From Mesorhizobium sp. M8A.F.Ca.ET.218.01.1.1 (lineage in GTDB: Bacteria; Pseudomonadota; Alphaproteobacteria; Rhizobiales; Rhizobiaceae), in NCBI RefSeq assembly GCF_004791165.1, contig NZ_SRUZ01000005.1, forward strand, positions 248,001-312,000: a stretch of 64,000 nucleotides of DNA, given 5' to 3'. Below, piece after piece: positions 34,625-43,896 of this stretch. Each line of letters starts with the position of its first letter. The first letter of the stretch is position 1. Under the pieces are notes generated by a model. It saw only the letters and a program-made list of their open reading frames with translations. It was not told where the DNA came from and made no database searches. A program made the translations under genes and the position numbers.

Positions 34625-36874
34625 ATGGCGCAGGGCGAGGTTTCCTATTTCGGCATACGCCATCACGGGCCCGGCTCCGCCGACAGTCTGGTGCAGGCAT
34701 TGCAGGACTTGAAACCGGTCGCCGTGCTGATCGAGGGGCCCGCGGATGCTTCCGCGCTGCTGCCGTTGCTCGCCCGCCCCGAAATGCAGCCGCCGGTGGC
34801 GCTGCTGTGCTATCCCGAAGACGATCCGGCTTCGACAAGCTTCTGGCCGTTCGCCGAGTTCTCGCCGGAATACCAGGCGGCCCTGTGGGCCGTTGGCAAC
34901 AACGCGGCATTGCGCTTCATCGACCTGCCGTCATCAGCCCGGGTAGCACCGCTTGAAGATGCGCAAGACGCTGCTGCCGACGAAACGGGAGCCGAGGTCG
35001 AGACTGAAACGGCGCCGCATCTGCGTGACCCGATCGGCGCGCTGGCACAAGCCGCCGGCTACGAGGATGGCGAAAGCTGGTGGGCAGACATCATCGAGCA
35101 GAACCCGGAGCCGGGGCCGATCTTCGCGGCCATTGCCGATGCGATGACGACACTGCGCGAAGGCGAAGGTCCGCTTGCCGAATTCGAGGCCAAACGCGAA
35201 GCGCATATGCGGCTTGAGATCGCCGCCGCGCGCGAGGAATTCGACGGGCCGATCGCTGTCGTCTGCGGCGCCTTCCATGTGCCGGCACTGCAGGCGACAC
35301 GTCCGCAAAAAGAGGATCAGGCCCTCCTGAAAGGGCTAGCCCGGCGCAAGAGCACGATGACCTGGGCGCCTTGGACCGGACCGCGTCTGGCGCTTGGCTT
35401 CGGCTATGGCGCCGGCGTCGTCGCCCCCGGCTGGTGCAAGCATCTGTGGCGCACCCGCGGCCGACATGACGCGGCGACCTTGTGGCTGGCCATGATCGCC
35501 GCGGTGCTGAGGGCTAAGGGGCATATGGTCTCTACCGCCTCGCTGATCGAAGCCGAAAGGCTGGCCCGCGCGCTGGCTGTAATCCGCGAACGGCCAAAGC
35601 CCGGCTTCGAGGAATTGCGCGACGCCGCGATCGCCGCCTTGTTCAACGGCGAAGCCATCCTGTGGGCGCTGGTCGAGGCCGAACTGCTGTTGGGTGCGGA
35701 TGTCGGCGAAATTCCGCCCGATACCCCGTTGGCGCCGCTGATCGAGGATCTGCAGCGCAACCAGAAGGCGGCGCGGCTGAAGCCCGAGGCGCTGGAGCGC
35801 GAATTGTCGGTCGACCTGCGCAGTGAAAGCGGGCTGTTTCGGTCGACCTTGCTGCACCGGCTGAATGTGCTTGGCGTGCATTGGGGCAAGCTGACCGACG
35901 CAGGCCGCAGCCGCGGCACCTTCCGCGAGCGCTGGACCCTGTCATGGGAGCCGGAATATGCCGTTCGCCTGGTCGAGAACCTGGTCCATGGCCCGACCAT
36001 CGAAAAAGCTGCCAACGGCCGGCTGATCCAGATGATTTCCGCGGCGTCATCCCTCGACGCCTTGGCGGCACTCGTTCAAGGCGCCATCACGGCGAACCTG
36101 TCGGAAGCCTCGACCGTCGGTCTCGCGACGCTGGAGGAACGCGCGGCGCACAGCAGCGAATGCCTCGAAATCCTGGCATCGGTTCCGCCGCTCGCTGACA
36201 TCATCCGCTATGGCGAAGCCCGCAAGACCGAAACCGCCCGCCTGTCCGGTCTCCTGGCGCGACTGATTGTCGAAGGCGGGATCGCACTCCCTTATGCCGC
36301 CCGTGATCTCGATGCGCAGGCTTCCTCCGCATTGGTCGGCGTCATGCGCAAGGCCGACGAGGCAATCAAGCTGGTCGAACCGGAACAGGACGTTCTGGAT
36401 GCCTGGCGCAATGGGCTGGCGGCCGTGCTCGATGGATCGCGCTCGACGGCGCTGGTGGCGGGATGTGCCGCGCATCTGCTCTACGAGGCCGGCCATCTAT
36501 CGGCTGAAGCAGCGGCGGGCCTGATCGCGCGGCGCCTGTCGCCGGGCACGGCGGTCACCGAGGCCGCGGGGTTCTTCGAGGGCTTCTTCAGCACTGCCGG
36601 CCAGCGGCTCATTTACGACGAAGGTTTGCGCGGTGCGGTGGACGCCTGGCTCAAATCGCTCGACGAGGAGGCATTCGTCGCGCATTTGCCGCTGTTGCGC
36701 CGGGTCTTTTCGCACCTCGACTCGATGGAGCGGCGGCGGCTGATCGAAGCGGTGCTCGGCCGCGCCAGACGCCTGCCGGCCGGGCTGACACCAACACCTG
36801 ATGGCGGCGAGGCGTGGCGCCGGCATCTCGATCGGCTCGCGCCGTTGCTCAGGGGCGAGAATGACCATGGATGA
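34625..36874 (+). CDS. DUF5682-like protein
   Basis: A 749-residue soluble protein. The N-terminal 280 residues read as an alpha/beta domain (EVSYFGIRHHGPGSADSLVQAL, VAVLIEGPADAS, IAVVCGAFHVPALQ) that recalls the TraB/ChaN-like fold, with conserved His and Glu. The C-terminal 450 residues are helical. It starts four bases after the MoxR ATPase and overlaps the VWA gene. The domain name DUF5682 is recalled from this gene neighbourhood, not searched. A metal-dependent hydrolase activity in the N-terminal part is possible but unproven. Confidence 0.75.
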   Translation: MAQGEVSYFGIRHHGPGSADSLVQALQDLKPVAVLIEGPADASALLPLLARPEMQPPVALLCYPEDDPASTSFWPFAEFSPEYQAALWAVGNNAALRFIDLPSSARVAPLEDAQDAAADETGAEVETETAPHLRDPIGALAQAAGYEDGESWWADIIEQNPEPGPIFAAIADAMTTLREGEGPLAEFEAKREAHMRLEIAAAREEFDGPIAVVCGAFHVPALQATRPQKEDQALLKGLARRKSTMTWAPWTGPRLALGFGYGAGVVAPGWCKHLWRTRGRHDAATLWLAMIAAVLRAKGHMVSTASLIEAERLARALAVIRERPKPGFEELRDAAIAALFNGEAILWALVEAELLLGADVGEIPPDTPLAPLIEDLQRNQKAARLKPEALERELSVDLRSESGLFRSTLLHRLNVLGVHWGKLTDAGRSRGTFRERWTLSWEPEYAVRLVENLVHGPTIEKAANGRLIQMISAASSLDALAALVQGAITANLSEASTVGLATLEERAAHSSECLEILASVPPLADIIRYGEARKTETARLSGLLARLIVEGGIALPYAARDLDAQASSALVGVMRKADEAIKLVEPEQDVLDAWRNGLAAVLDGSRSTALVAGCAAHLLYEAGHLSAEAAAGLIARRLSPGTAVTEAAGFFEGFFSTAGQRLIYDEGLRGAVDAWLKSLDEEAFVAHLPLLRRVFSHLDSMERRRLIEAVLGRARRLPAGLTPTPDGGEAWRRHLDRLAPLLRGENDHG

Positions 36875-38102
36875 CGGGATCGACATGAGCGAATCCGGCC
36901 AGGCGGGCGACGAGCGCGAGCGCCGCTGGCGCCTGGCGATCGGCGCCGATGATCCGTCATCGGCAGCGCTTTCCGAGACCGACAAGCGGCTTTCGGCTGC
37001 ACTCGATGCGCTCTATGGCGACGGCGCCGGCGATGCTGGTGCCGATCCGCGCAAGCGGCGCGGCGGGCTGGGGCGATCGGCGCCGAAAGTCGCGCAATGG
37101 ATGGGCGATATCAGGTCGTTCTTTCCGGCGCAGGTGGTGCAGATCGTCCAGAAGGATGCCTTCGAACGGCTCAATTTGAAGCAGATGCTGATGGAGCCGG
37201 AATTCCTCAAGGCGATCGAGGCGGATGTCAATCTGGTCGCCGATCTGATCTCGCTGCGTTCGGTCATGCCGGCCAAGACCAAGGACGTCGCCCGCACGAT
37301 CATCGCCGACATCGTCGCCAAGCTGATGCAACGGCTGGAGCAGAAGACCGCCGAGGCGATACGGGGTGCGCTCGACCGCTCGCGCCGCACCAACCGCCCG
37401 CGCCAGCGCGACATAGATTGGCCGCGCACCATTTCGGCCAACCTTCGCCACTATCAGCCCGAGCACAAGACCATCGTGCCGGAAAGATTGATCGGCTTCA
37501 TGCGCCAGCAGCGTCGGCTGGTCGATCTGGACGAGGTCGTGCTGTGCGTCGACCAGTCCGGGTCGATGGCCAGTTCGGTGATCTATGCCTCGATATTCGC
37601 CGCCGTGATGGCCTCCTTGCCGGTGGTGCGGACCAAGCTGGTCTGCTTCGACACGGCGATCGTCGACCTGACCGAGGAACTCAGCGACCCTGTCGAGGTG
37701 CTGTTCGGCGTGCAGCTTGGTGGCGGCACCGACATCAACCAGGCGGTCGCCTATTGCGCCGACCGCATCGAACGGCCGACCAAGTCGCATATGGTGCTGA
37801 TCACCGACCTCTATGAAGGCGGCAATGGCCAGGAATTGCTGCAGCGGCTGGCGGCACTCGTTCGCTCGGGCGTCAATGTGGTCGTGCTTCTGGCGCTGAC
37901 CGATCAGGGCAGGCCGGGTTATGACCCCAAAATGGCCGGGTCGGTTGCGGCACTCGGCATTCCCGTCTTTGCCTGCACGCCGGATCTGTTTCCCGACATG
38001 ATGGCCGCGGCACTGCGTCGCGAGGATATCGGCGCCTGGGCTGCCGGGGCCGATATTAAGCTGGTCCGCGCCGAGGCCGATGATACCATGGCTGACGCCT
38101 GA
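36861..38102 (+). CDS. VWA domain protein, MoxR partner (YehP-like)
   Basis: A 413-residue protein. Residues 1-220 are helical and highly charged. The C-terminal von Willebrand A domain has a complete metal-ion-dependent adhesion site: D231-x-S-x-S in CVDQSGSMAS, the Thr of GGGTDINQA, and the Asp of LITDLYEGG. There is no signal peptide or membrane helix, so it acts in the cytosol, as expected for a MoxR cofactor or adaptor. ATG 36861 overlaps the previous gene by 14 bases; in-frame ATGs at 36867 and 36885 are alternatives. It closes the five-gene operon. Confidence 0.9.
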   Translation: MTMDDGIDMSESGQAGDERERRWRLAIGADDPSSAALSETDKRLSAALDALYGDGAGDAGADPRKRRGGLGRSAPKVAQWMGDIRSFFPAQVVQIVQKDAFERLNLKQMLMEPEFLKAIEADVNLVADLISLRSVMPAKTKDVARTIIADIVAKLMQRLEQKTAEAIRGALDRSRRTNRPRQRDIDWPRTISANLRHYQPEHKTIVPERLIGFMRQQRRLVDLDEVVLCVDQSGSMASSVIYASIFAAVMASLPVVRTKLVCFDTAIVDLTEELSDPVEVLFGVQLGGGTDINQAVAYCADRIERPTKSHMVLITDLYEGGNGQELLQRLAALVRSGVNVVVLLALTDQGRPGYDPKMAGSVAALGIPVFACTPDLFPDMMAAALRREDIGAWAAGADIKLVRAEADDTMADA

Positions 38103-38332
38103 GGCGCGACTATCTTCGCCGCCGGAAGCCCGCTTGGCATCGCCAGAGCGGCAACCAAAAGCAGCGTTGAAACGCCCGCAGTGCTGACAGGCACGGCGCA
38201 AGGGCCGCTTCGCATCACCACGCGCTGACATCGCCAAAGGGCCGGCCGACGCCCGCCCTGGCCATCATGTCGTGAATTGCGCGCAGCGGTCGCTTGACTC
38301 TGATCGAGCCATGTGAAAAATTTTGCAGCAAC

Positions 38333-38346
38333 TGATAAAAATATCA
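38333..38346. promoter_or_regulatory. Candidate EryD operator
   Basis: TGATAAAAATATCA is an inverted repeat (TGATA and TATCA around AAAA) 13 bases before the SorC-family gene, in an AT-rich patch that also holds possible -10 sequences. SorC-family repressors usually bind sites here to control their own operon. No second copy was found. Confidence 0.45.
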
Positions 38347-38359
38347 CCGGGACGGAAAC

Positions 38360-39334
38360 GTGGTTGGTTTTGGAAATGGCCTCTTGCGCGACGATGACGC
38401 CAGCATGGCGGCGCGCGCCGCATGGCTTCACTACGCCGGCGGCCTGACCCAGTCAGAGGTTGCCAAGCGGCTGGGGCTGACCAGCCTCAAAGCCCACCGC
38501 CTCATCACCAAGGCCAACCAGGAAGGGCTGGTGAAGGTCTATATCGACGGTGAAGTGTCGGAATGCGTCGAGCTCGAGGACGATTTGTCCCGCCGCTACG
38601 GCCTCGATTATTGCGAGGTGGTTCCGGATTTTGATTCCGAGGACCTGCCGCTCAAGGCGCTCGGCATTGCCGGCGCGCAGTTCCTCAAGCGCGAGATCGA
38701 GCGCGGCGAGCAGGCGCTGATCGGCGTCGGCCACGGCCGCACGCTCGCGGCCTGCGTCGAATATCTGCCGCGCACCACCACCGACCGGATCCGTTTCGTT
38801 TCGCTGCTCGGCGGCCTGACGCGGAAATTCTCGGCCAATCCGCATGACGTCATCCATCGTCTCGCCGAACGCACCGGCGCCGAAGCCTATGTGATGCCGG
38901 TGCCGATGTTCGCCAACACGGCGGAGGACCGCATCGTGTTGCTTGGCCAGAAGGGCATCAGCGAGGTCTTCGATCTCGCGCGGTCCGCCGACCTGTTGTT
39001 CGCCGGCATCGGGACCGCCGAACGCGAGGCGTCGCTGGTCGCCACCGGCATGATCGAGAAGGGCGAGATGGAGGAGATCCGCCGCAATGGCGGTGTCGGC
39101 GAATTGCTTGGCCATTTCTTCGACGAAGCCGGCAAGGCAGTGGCGACGACCGTTTCCAACCGGGCACTGGCGCTGGCGCGCGAGGATATCGCCAGCCGCC
39201 GGATCGTCGCCGTCGCCGGCGGCAGGATCAAGGTTCGTGCCATCAAGTCGGTGCTGGAGGGGCGCTATCTCAAGGGCCTGATAACGGACGAGCGGACGGC
39301 GCGATCGCTCGTGGAAGAGACGCCGGTCGGGTAG
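38360..39334 (+). CDS. eryD: SorC/DeoR-type sugar-binding regulator, EryD-like
   Basis: A 324-residue SorC-family regulator. The N-terminal helix-turn-helix is GGLTQSEVAKRLGLTSLKAHRLI at residues 27-50. The large C-terminal sugar-phosphate-binding domain shows IGVGHGRTLAACVEYLP, VSLLGGLTRKFSANP and GIGTAEREASL. The start is GTG 38360. Length and position fit EryD, the erythritol-responsive repressor of Brucella and Sinorhizobium. Here it is the first gene of the erythritol block, only 45 bases before the binding-protein gene, so it probably regulates its own operon. Confidence 0.85.
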   Translation: MVGFGNGLLRDDDASMAARAAWLHYAGGLTQSEVAKRLGLTSLKAHRLITKANQEGLVKVYIDGEVSECVELEDDLSRRYGLDYCEVVPDFDSEDLPLKALGIAGAQFLKREIERGEQALIGVGHGRTLAACVEYLPRTTTDRIRFVSLLGGLTRKFSANPHDVIHRLAERTGAEAYVMPVPMFANTAEDRIVLLGQKGISEVFDLARSADLLFAGIGTAEREASLVATGMIEKGEMEEIRRNGGVGELLGHFFDEAGKAVATTVSNRALALAREDIASRRIVAVAGGRIKVRAIKSVLEGRYLKGLITDERTARSLVEETPVG

Positions 39335-39379
39335 CCGGCAACAGTTCAGTTGAAACTACCCTGTGGAGGAGAAGACGAA

Positions 39380-40825
39380 ATGCATGAGAAAGAGAAAGAC
39401 CTCATAGACGCCTTCCTGCGCGGACAAGTCGACCGTCGCGGACTGATCAAGGGCCTGGGTGCGATGGGCCTCGCCGCCGGCACCGCCGGCACGCTGCTCA
39501 ATCTGGGCCAGACCCGCGCGCTTGCCGCGGACTTTGACTGGCAGGCGCACAAGGGCAAGACCATCAAGCTCCTGCTCAACAAGCATCCCTATGCCGACGC
39601 CATGATCGCAGACCTCGAGAACTTCAAGAAGCTGACCGGCATGAACGTCGTCTATGACGTCTTCCCCGAAGACGTCTATTTCGACAAGGTGACGGCGGCA
39701 CTGTCGGCGAGCTCGCCCGAATACGACGCCTTCATGACCGGCGCCTACATGACCTGGACCTACGGCCCAGCCGGCTGGATCACCGACCTCAACGAATGGA
39801 TCAAGGATCCGGCCAAGACCAACCCGAACTATGCCTGGGACGACTTCCTGCCCGGCGTCAAGAATTCCTGCGCCTGGAATGGCAAGCCGGGCGGCGCGTT
39901 GGGTTCGGATGATGCCAAGCAGTGGTGCATTCCGTGGGGGTTCGAGCAGAACAACATCACCTACAACAAGGCCATGTTCGACAAGGCGGGCGTCAAGATC
40001 CCCGGCAACATGGACGAGATGGTGGCCGCGGCCGCCAAGCTCACCAAGGATGTCGGTGGTGGCGTCTATGGTATCGGCGTGCGCGGTTCGCGCTCCTGGG
40101 CGACCATCCATCCCGGCTTCCTGTCGGCCTACGCCAATTTCGATCAGAAGGACCTGAACGTCTCGGCCGATGGCAAATTGTCGGCCGCGATGAACACCGC
40201 CCAGTCCAAGGCTTTCCACAAGCAATGGGTTCAGATGATCCAGGAGAGCGGCCCCAAGGACTGGTCGACCTATACCTGGTATCAGGTCGGCACCGATCTC
40301 GGCGCCGGCGCCTCGGCCATGATCTTCGACGCCGACATCCTCGGTTACTTCATGAATGGCGGCGACAACAAGATGGCCGGCAAGCTCGCTTTTGCTAGCT
40401 TCAAGGCCAACCCGGCAGCCAAGGCGGCGACACCGAACATCTGGATCTGGTCGCTGGCGATGTCCAACTTCTCGAAGGACAAGGACGCCACCTGGTACTT
40501 CATGCAATGGGCCTCCGGGCCGGAGCATGGGCTGTTCGGCGCTACCAAGATGGACTTCGTCAATCCGGTCCGCCAATCGGTGTGGAAGGACGAGATGTTC
40601 CGTGAGAAGCTGAACAAGAGCTATCCCGGCTATGTCGAGATGTTCGACGCCTCGGCGCCGGGCGCCTCGATCAAGTTCACCGCGCAGCCGCTGTTCTTCG
40701 ACCTCACCACCGAATGGGCGGCGACGCTGCAGAAGATGGTGGCCAAGGAAGTGCCGGTCGACGAGGGCCTCGACAAGCTCGCCGAAAGCATCAACGGCCA
40801 GCTCAAGGAAGCCGGTCTCGGTTAA
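39380..40825 (+). CDS. Polyol ABC transporter substrate-binding protein (erythritol type)
   Basis: A 481-residue family 1 sugar-binding protein. The N terminus has a twin-arginine-like export signal (DRRGLIKGLGAMGLAAGTAG), cut after an alanine-rich region near ALAA. ATG 39380 is chosen for the strong GGAGGAG ribosome site. The gene order (binding protein, two permeases, two ATPases, then eryA, eryB and eryC) matches the rhizobial mptABCDE polyol transporter, which carries erythritol, adonitol and L-arabitol in Sinorhizobium. A hairpin follows the gene. Confidence 0.88.
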   Translation: MHEKEKDLIDAFLRGQVDRRGLIKGLGAMGLAAGTAGTLLNLGQTRALAADFDWQAHKGKTIKLLLNKHPYADAMIADLENFKKLTGMNVVYDVFPEDVYFDKVTAALSASSPEYDAFMTGAYMTWTYGPAGWITDLNEWIKDPAKTNPNYAWDDFLPGVKNSCAWNGKPGGALGSDDAKQWCIPWGFEQNNITYNKAMFDKAGVKIPGNMDEMVAAAAKLTKDVGGGVYGIGVRGSRSWATIHPGFLSAYANFDQKDLNVSADGKLSAAMNTAQSKAFHKQWVQMIQESGPKDWSTYTWYQVGTDLGAGASAMIFDADILGYFMNGGDNKMAGKLAFASFKANPAAKAATPNIWIWSLAMSNFSKDKDATWYFMQWASGPEHGLFGATKMDFVNPVRQSVWKDEMFREKLNKSYPGYVEMFDASAPGASIKFTAQPLFFDLTTEWAATLQKMVAKEVPVDEGLDKLAESINGQLKEAGLG

Positions 40826-40833
40826 GTCGCAAT

Positions 40834-40864
40834 GAGGGCCGGCCTGCTTGACGGGTCGGCCCTC
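40834..40864 (+). terminator. Intra-operon hairpin after the binding-protein gene
   Basis: An eight-base-pair GC stem (GAGGGCCG with CGGCCCTC) and a 15-base loop, without a T-run. It begins eight bases after the binding-protein stop. Such stems usually protect the upstream message from decay or cause partial termination, giving more binding protein than membrane components. Confidence 0.65.
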
Positions 40865-40984
40865 GTCAAACCTTTTCATGTTTGCGATGCGGTGCCGAAA
40901 GGTGACCGCCATTTCGCCCGACCGGCCGCCTTGCTCCCTTGGGCGGCCGGCAGGGCGAAGCGACAGCAACAACGGAGCAGCTCG

Positions 40985-41908
40985 ATGACCGCGGTGGTAT
41001 CGCAAAGGCTCAAGCCATCCGGCTTCAGGATCAGCAAGCGGGTGCTGCCCTATGTGCTCAGCCTGCCGGCTCTGCTGGTCTGCATCGGCATCCTCATCCC
41101 GTTCCTGACCTCGGTGGTCTATTCGTTCCAACGCTACCGGCTGAGCCAGCCCTGGGCGCGGCAGTTCAACTGGGGCGACAACTACATCTCCTTCTTCACC
41201 GATCCGAAGTTCTGGAACACGTTGAAGATCTCGCTGCTCTATGCCGGCACCACGGTCGTGCTGGAACTGCTTTTGGGCCTCGCCATCGCGCTGCTGCTGC
41301 AGAAGCGCTCGACGCTTAACAACTTCATCTCGATCATGCTGTTGATGCCGCTGATGACGGCGCCCGCACTGGCGGCGCTGATGTGGAAGCTGATGACCAA
41401 TCCCGGCTTCGGCGTGCTGAGCTATCTCGCCAGCCTCATCGGGCTGCAGGACTTCCGCTGGGCCTCGTCGCCGTCGACGGCGCTGTTCACCGTGGTGCTG
41501 GTCGACATCTGGGTCTACACGCCCTTCATCATGATCCTGCTGCTTGCCGGCCTGCGCAGCCTGCCGACCCAGCCTTTCGAGGCGGCGGCCCTCGACGGCG
41601 TGCCGAGGAGCTTCGTCTTCTTCCGCATCACGCTGCCGATGCTGACGCCTTACATCCTGACGGCGACTTTGTTCCGCCTGCTCGATTCCATCCAGCAGTT
41701 CGACATCATCTACGCGATGACCCAGGGCGGGCCGGGCGACACGCTGACCGTCTTCCAGGTCGAGGCCTATCTCAACTTCTTCCAGTCGACCAATGTCGGC
41801 CGCTCGGCGGCGCTGATGATCATCCTGTGGGCGATCACCTATTTCCTCTCCAACATCTTCATCAAGAACTGGCTCCGGCTGCGCGAACGCGCCCGTGGCC
41901 AGGCATAG
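40985..41908 (+). CDS. Polyol ABC transporter permease, MalF type
   Basis: A 307-residue inner-membrane permease. The start at 40985 (MTAVVSQRLKPSG) has GGAG ten bases upstream; the in-frame extension back to 40832 covers the hairpin and is not coding. It opens with a membrane helix (YVLSLPALLVCIGILIPF) and carries the EAA loop EAAALDGVPRSFVFFRITLP. It pairs with the MalG-type permease nine bases downstream in the erythritol operon. Confidence 0.93.
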   Translation: MTAVVSQRLKPSGFRISKRVLPYVLSLPALLVCIGILIPFLTSVVYSFQRYRLSQPWARQFNWGDNYISFFTDPKFWNTLKISLLYAGTTVVLELLLGLAIALLLQKRSTLNNFISIMLLMPLMTAPALAALMWKLMTNPGFGVLSYLASLIGLQDFRWASSPSTALFTVVLVDIWVYTPFIMILLLAGLRSLPTQPFEAAALDGVPRSFVFFRITLPMLTPYILTATLFRLLDSIQQFDIIYAMTQGGPGDTLTVFQVEAYLNFFQSTNVGRSAALMIILWAITYFLSNIFIKNWLRLRERARGQA

Positions 41909-41917
41909 GAGGCGGCC

Positions 41918-42775
41918 ATGGAACACACCTCCTTGCTCGAACGCATCCTGCGCGGCGCGGCGCTGACGCTGGTCGTGATTTTCTTCATGTTCCCGATCGT
42001 CTGGATCTTCATGATGTCGTTCCAGACCAACGAGACCATCCTGCGCATCCCGCCGCAGCTCATCTTCGAACCGACGCTCGCCAATTACACGGCGCTGATC
42101 ACCGGCAAGCTGATGACCGCAGCGGGCACGCTCGACATCGCCTTCATGCGCAACCTTTGGAATTCGGTGTTCCTGTCGGTGACCTCGGTTGCGGTGTCGC
42201 TGCTGCTCGGCGTGCCGGCCGCCTACGCCTTCGCGCGCCACAAGTTCCGTGGCTCGGAGGACATCGCCTTCACGTTGCTGTCGTTCAAGTTCGCGCCGGC
42301 GCTGCTGGTGCTGTTGCCGCTGACGCTCTATTTCCAGAAACTCGGCCTCGCCAACACCTATATCGGGCTGATCTGGGTCTACCAGCTGATCTGCCTGCCG
42401 CTGATCCTGTGGATCGTGCGCGGCTATTTCGAGGACATTCCGGCCGACATCGAATACGCCTATCGCATCGGCGGCCATTCCTGGTTCGCCACCTTCCGCA
42501 AGATCGCGCTGCCGCTCGCCGGTCCGGGCATCGCGGCGGCCGGCCTGCTCGCCTTCATTTTCGCCTGGAACAATTTCGTCTTCGCGCTGGTGCTGGCTTC
42601 GGCCGACAAGCAGCCGGTGACTGTCGGTGCGCTCGCCTTCATCACCTCGTCAGGCATCCAGTACGGCCAGATCTCGGCGGCCATCGTGCTCTCGATCACG
42701 CCGACGCTGGCGCTCGCCCTCTACGCACAGCGCTATCTGGTCGAAGGCCTGTCGCTCGGCGCGGTGAAAGGATAG
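41918..42775 (+). CDS. Polyol ABC transporter permease, MalG type
   Basis: A 285-residue permease. Helix 1 is ALTLVVIFFMFPIVWIFMMS, the EAA-type loop is DIEYAYRIGGHSWFATFRKIALP, and the C terminus is the usual GLSLGAVKG. It forms the transporter channel with the preceding permease. The first ATPase gene begins two bases after its stop. Confidence 0.93.
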   Translation: MEHTSLLERILRGAALTLVVIFFMFPIVWIFMMSFQTNETILRIPPQLIFEPTLANYTALITGKLMTAAGTLDIAFMRNLWNSVFLSVTSVAVSLLLGVPAAYAFARHKFRGSEDIAFTLLSFKFAPALLVLLPLTLYFQKLGLANTYIGLIWVYQLICLPLILWIVRGYFEDIPADIEYAYRIGGHSWFATFRKIALPLAGPGIAAAGLLAFIFAWNNFVFALVLASADKQPVTVGALAFITSSGIQYGQISAAIVLSITPTLALALYAQRYLVEGLSLGAVKG

Positions 42776-42777
42776 AC

Positions 42778-43896
42778 ATGGCCAGCCTCGAACTCAGAAA
42801 TATCGTCAAGCGCTACAAGAGTCAGACCGTCCTCGACAATCTGTCGCTGACCGTCGCCGACGGCGAGACGCTGGTGCTGTTCGGGCCTTCCGGCGCCGGC
42901 AAGACGGTGCTGCTGCGCCTCGTCGCCGGCGTCATCGACCCCGAGGAAGGCAAAATATTCATCGGCGGCGAGGACATGACCGATGTCGACGCGGAATTCC
43001 GTGGCGTCGGCATGGCGTTCCAGAATTTCGCGCTGTTTCCGCATATGAGCGCGTTCGACAACATCGCCACGCCGCTGGAGGCCAAGCGTTCCTCGCAAGG
43101 CGCGATCAAGGCCGGCGTCGAGAGCGTCGCCAAGCTGTTGAAAATCGGCCATGTGCTCTCCCACAAGCCGCGCGCGCTCTCCAACGGCCAGAAGCAACGC
43201 ACGGCCCTTGCCCGTGCCCTTGTCGGTTCGCCGCCGCTTTTGCTGCTCGATGATCCCTTGCGCAATGTCGATGCCAAGCTACGTTTCGAGATGCGACTCG
43301 AACTGCCGCGGCTGCTCGCCGATCGCGGGGCCACCGTCGTCTACGTCACCCAGGACTACAAGGAAGCCATGGCGCTCGGCGACCGCATCGCGGTCATGTC
43401 GCAAGGCGTCATCCGGCAGCTCGGCACGCCCGAGCAGATCTATCGCGAGCCGGCCAACATCGAGATCGCGCGGCTGTTCGGCGACCCGACCATCAACCTG
43501 CTCGACGTCAAGCCCGCGCGGGATGCCAGGGGGGTCTATGTCGGCCTGTCCAATGTCCAGGTCCATCTCACCGATGCTCCCGAGACCGCCATCGGCCGCG
43601 ACTGCATCATCGGGCTGCGGCCCGAGGCACTGCATTTCGTTGGCGACAACGAGCCCGGCGCCATTCCGGTGACAGTCGAGGCCGAGACGCCCCTCAACGA
43701 GAAGATCGTCACCTTGGTGCGCACCGTGCGCGGCCGTGAAATCCTGGTCTCGCGTCCGGCCGGAACGCCGGGCCGCAGCGAGGGCAAGGCCCATATCGCC
43801 GTCGACGGCAAGAGCGCCTTGCTGTTCGATCACGCCAGTGGCGAGCGCATCGGCGCCAAGAACATCGTCAATCTGCGCAGCGGAGAAGCGGCATGA
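42778..43896 (+). CDS. Polyol ABC transporter ATPase 1 (MalK/UgpC type)
   Basis: A 372-residue ATPase. Walker A is FGPSGAGKT near residue 40 and Walker B is LLLLDDPLRNVD. The signature helix reads LSNGQKQR in place of LSGGQQQR. A C-terminal TOBE-like regulatory domain is present. Walker B and the signature are both unusual: DDP replaces DEP, so the catalytic glutamate position is Asp. The second ATPase encoded next is more standard in Walker B, and the two may form a heterodimer in which this subunit has weak activity. ATG 42778 is chosen; a frame extension to 41383 is shadow. Confidence 0.92.
   Translation: MASLELRNIVKRYKSQTVLDNLSLTVADGETLVLFGPSGAGKTVLLRLVAGVIDPEEGKIFIGGEDMTDVDAEFRGVGMAFQNFALFPHMSAFDNIATPLEAKRSSQGAIKAGVESVAKLLKIGHVLSHKPRALSNGQKQRTALARALVGSPPLLLLDDPLRNVDAKLRFEMRLELPRLLADRGATVVYVTQDYKEAMALGDRIAVMSQGVIRQLGTPEQIYREPANIEIARLFGDPTINLLDVKPARDARGVYVGLSNVQVHLTDAPETAIGRDCIIGLRPEALHFVGDNEPGAIPVTVEAETPLNEKIVTLVRTVRGREILVSRPAGTPGRSEGKAHIAVDGKSALLFDHASGERIGAKNIVNLRSGEAA

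Noticed and set aside
30687..38102. Known anti-phage defence type such as restriction-modification, CBASS or Gabija
   Set aside because: None of the hallmark nucleases, cyclases or methylases is encoded; only MoxR, VWA, SWIM and uncharacterised proteins are seen.
39356..42478. Very long open frame on the minus strand opposite the polyol transporter genes
   Set aside because: It runs antisense to three well-recognised transport genes, is made of His/Gln/Arg/Asp-rich low-complexity sequence and has no family features. It is a by-product of high third-position GC.
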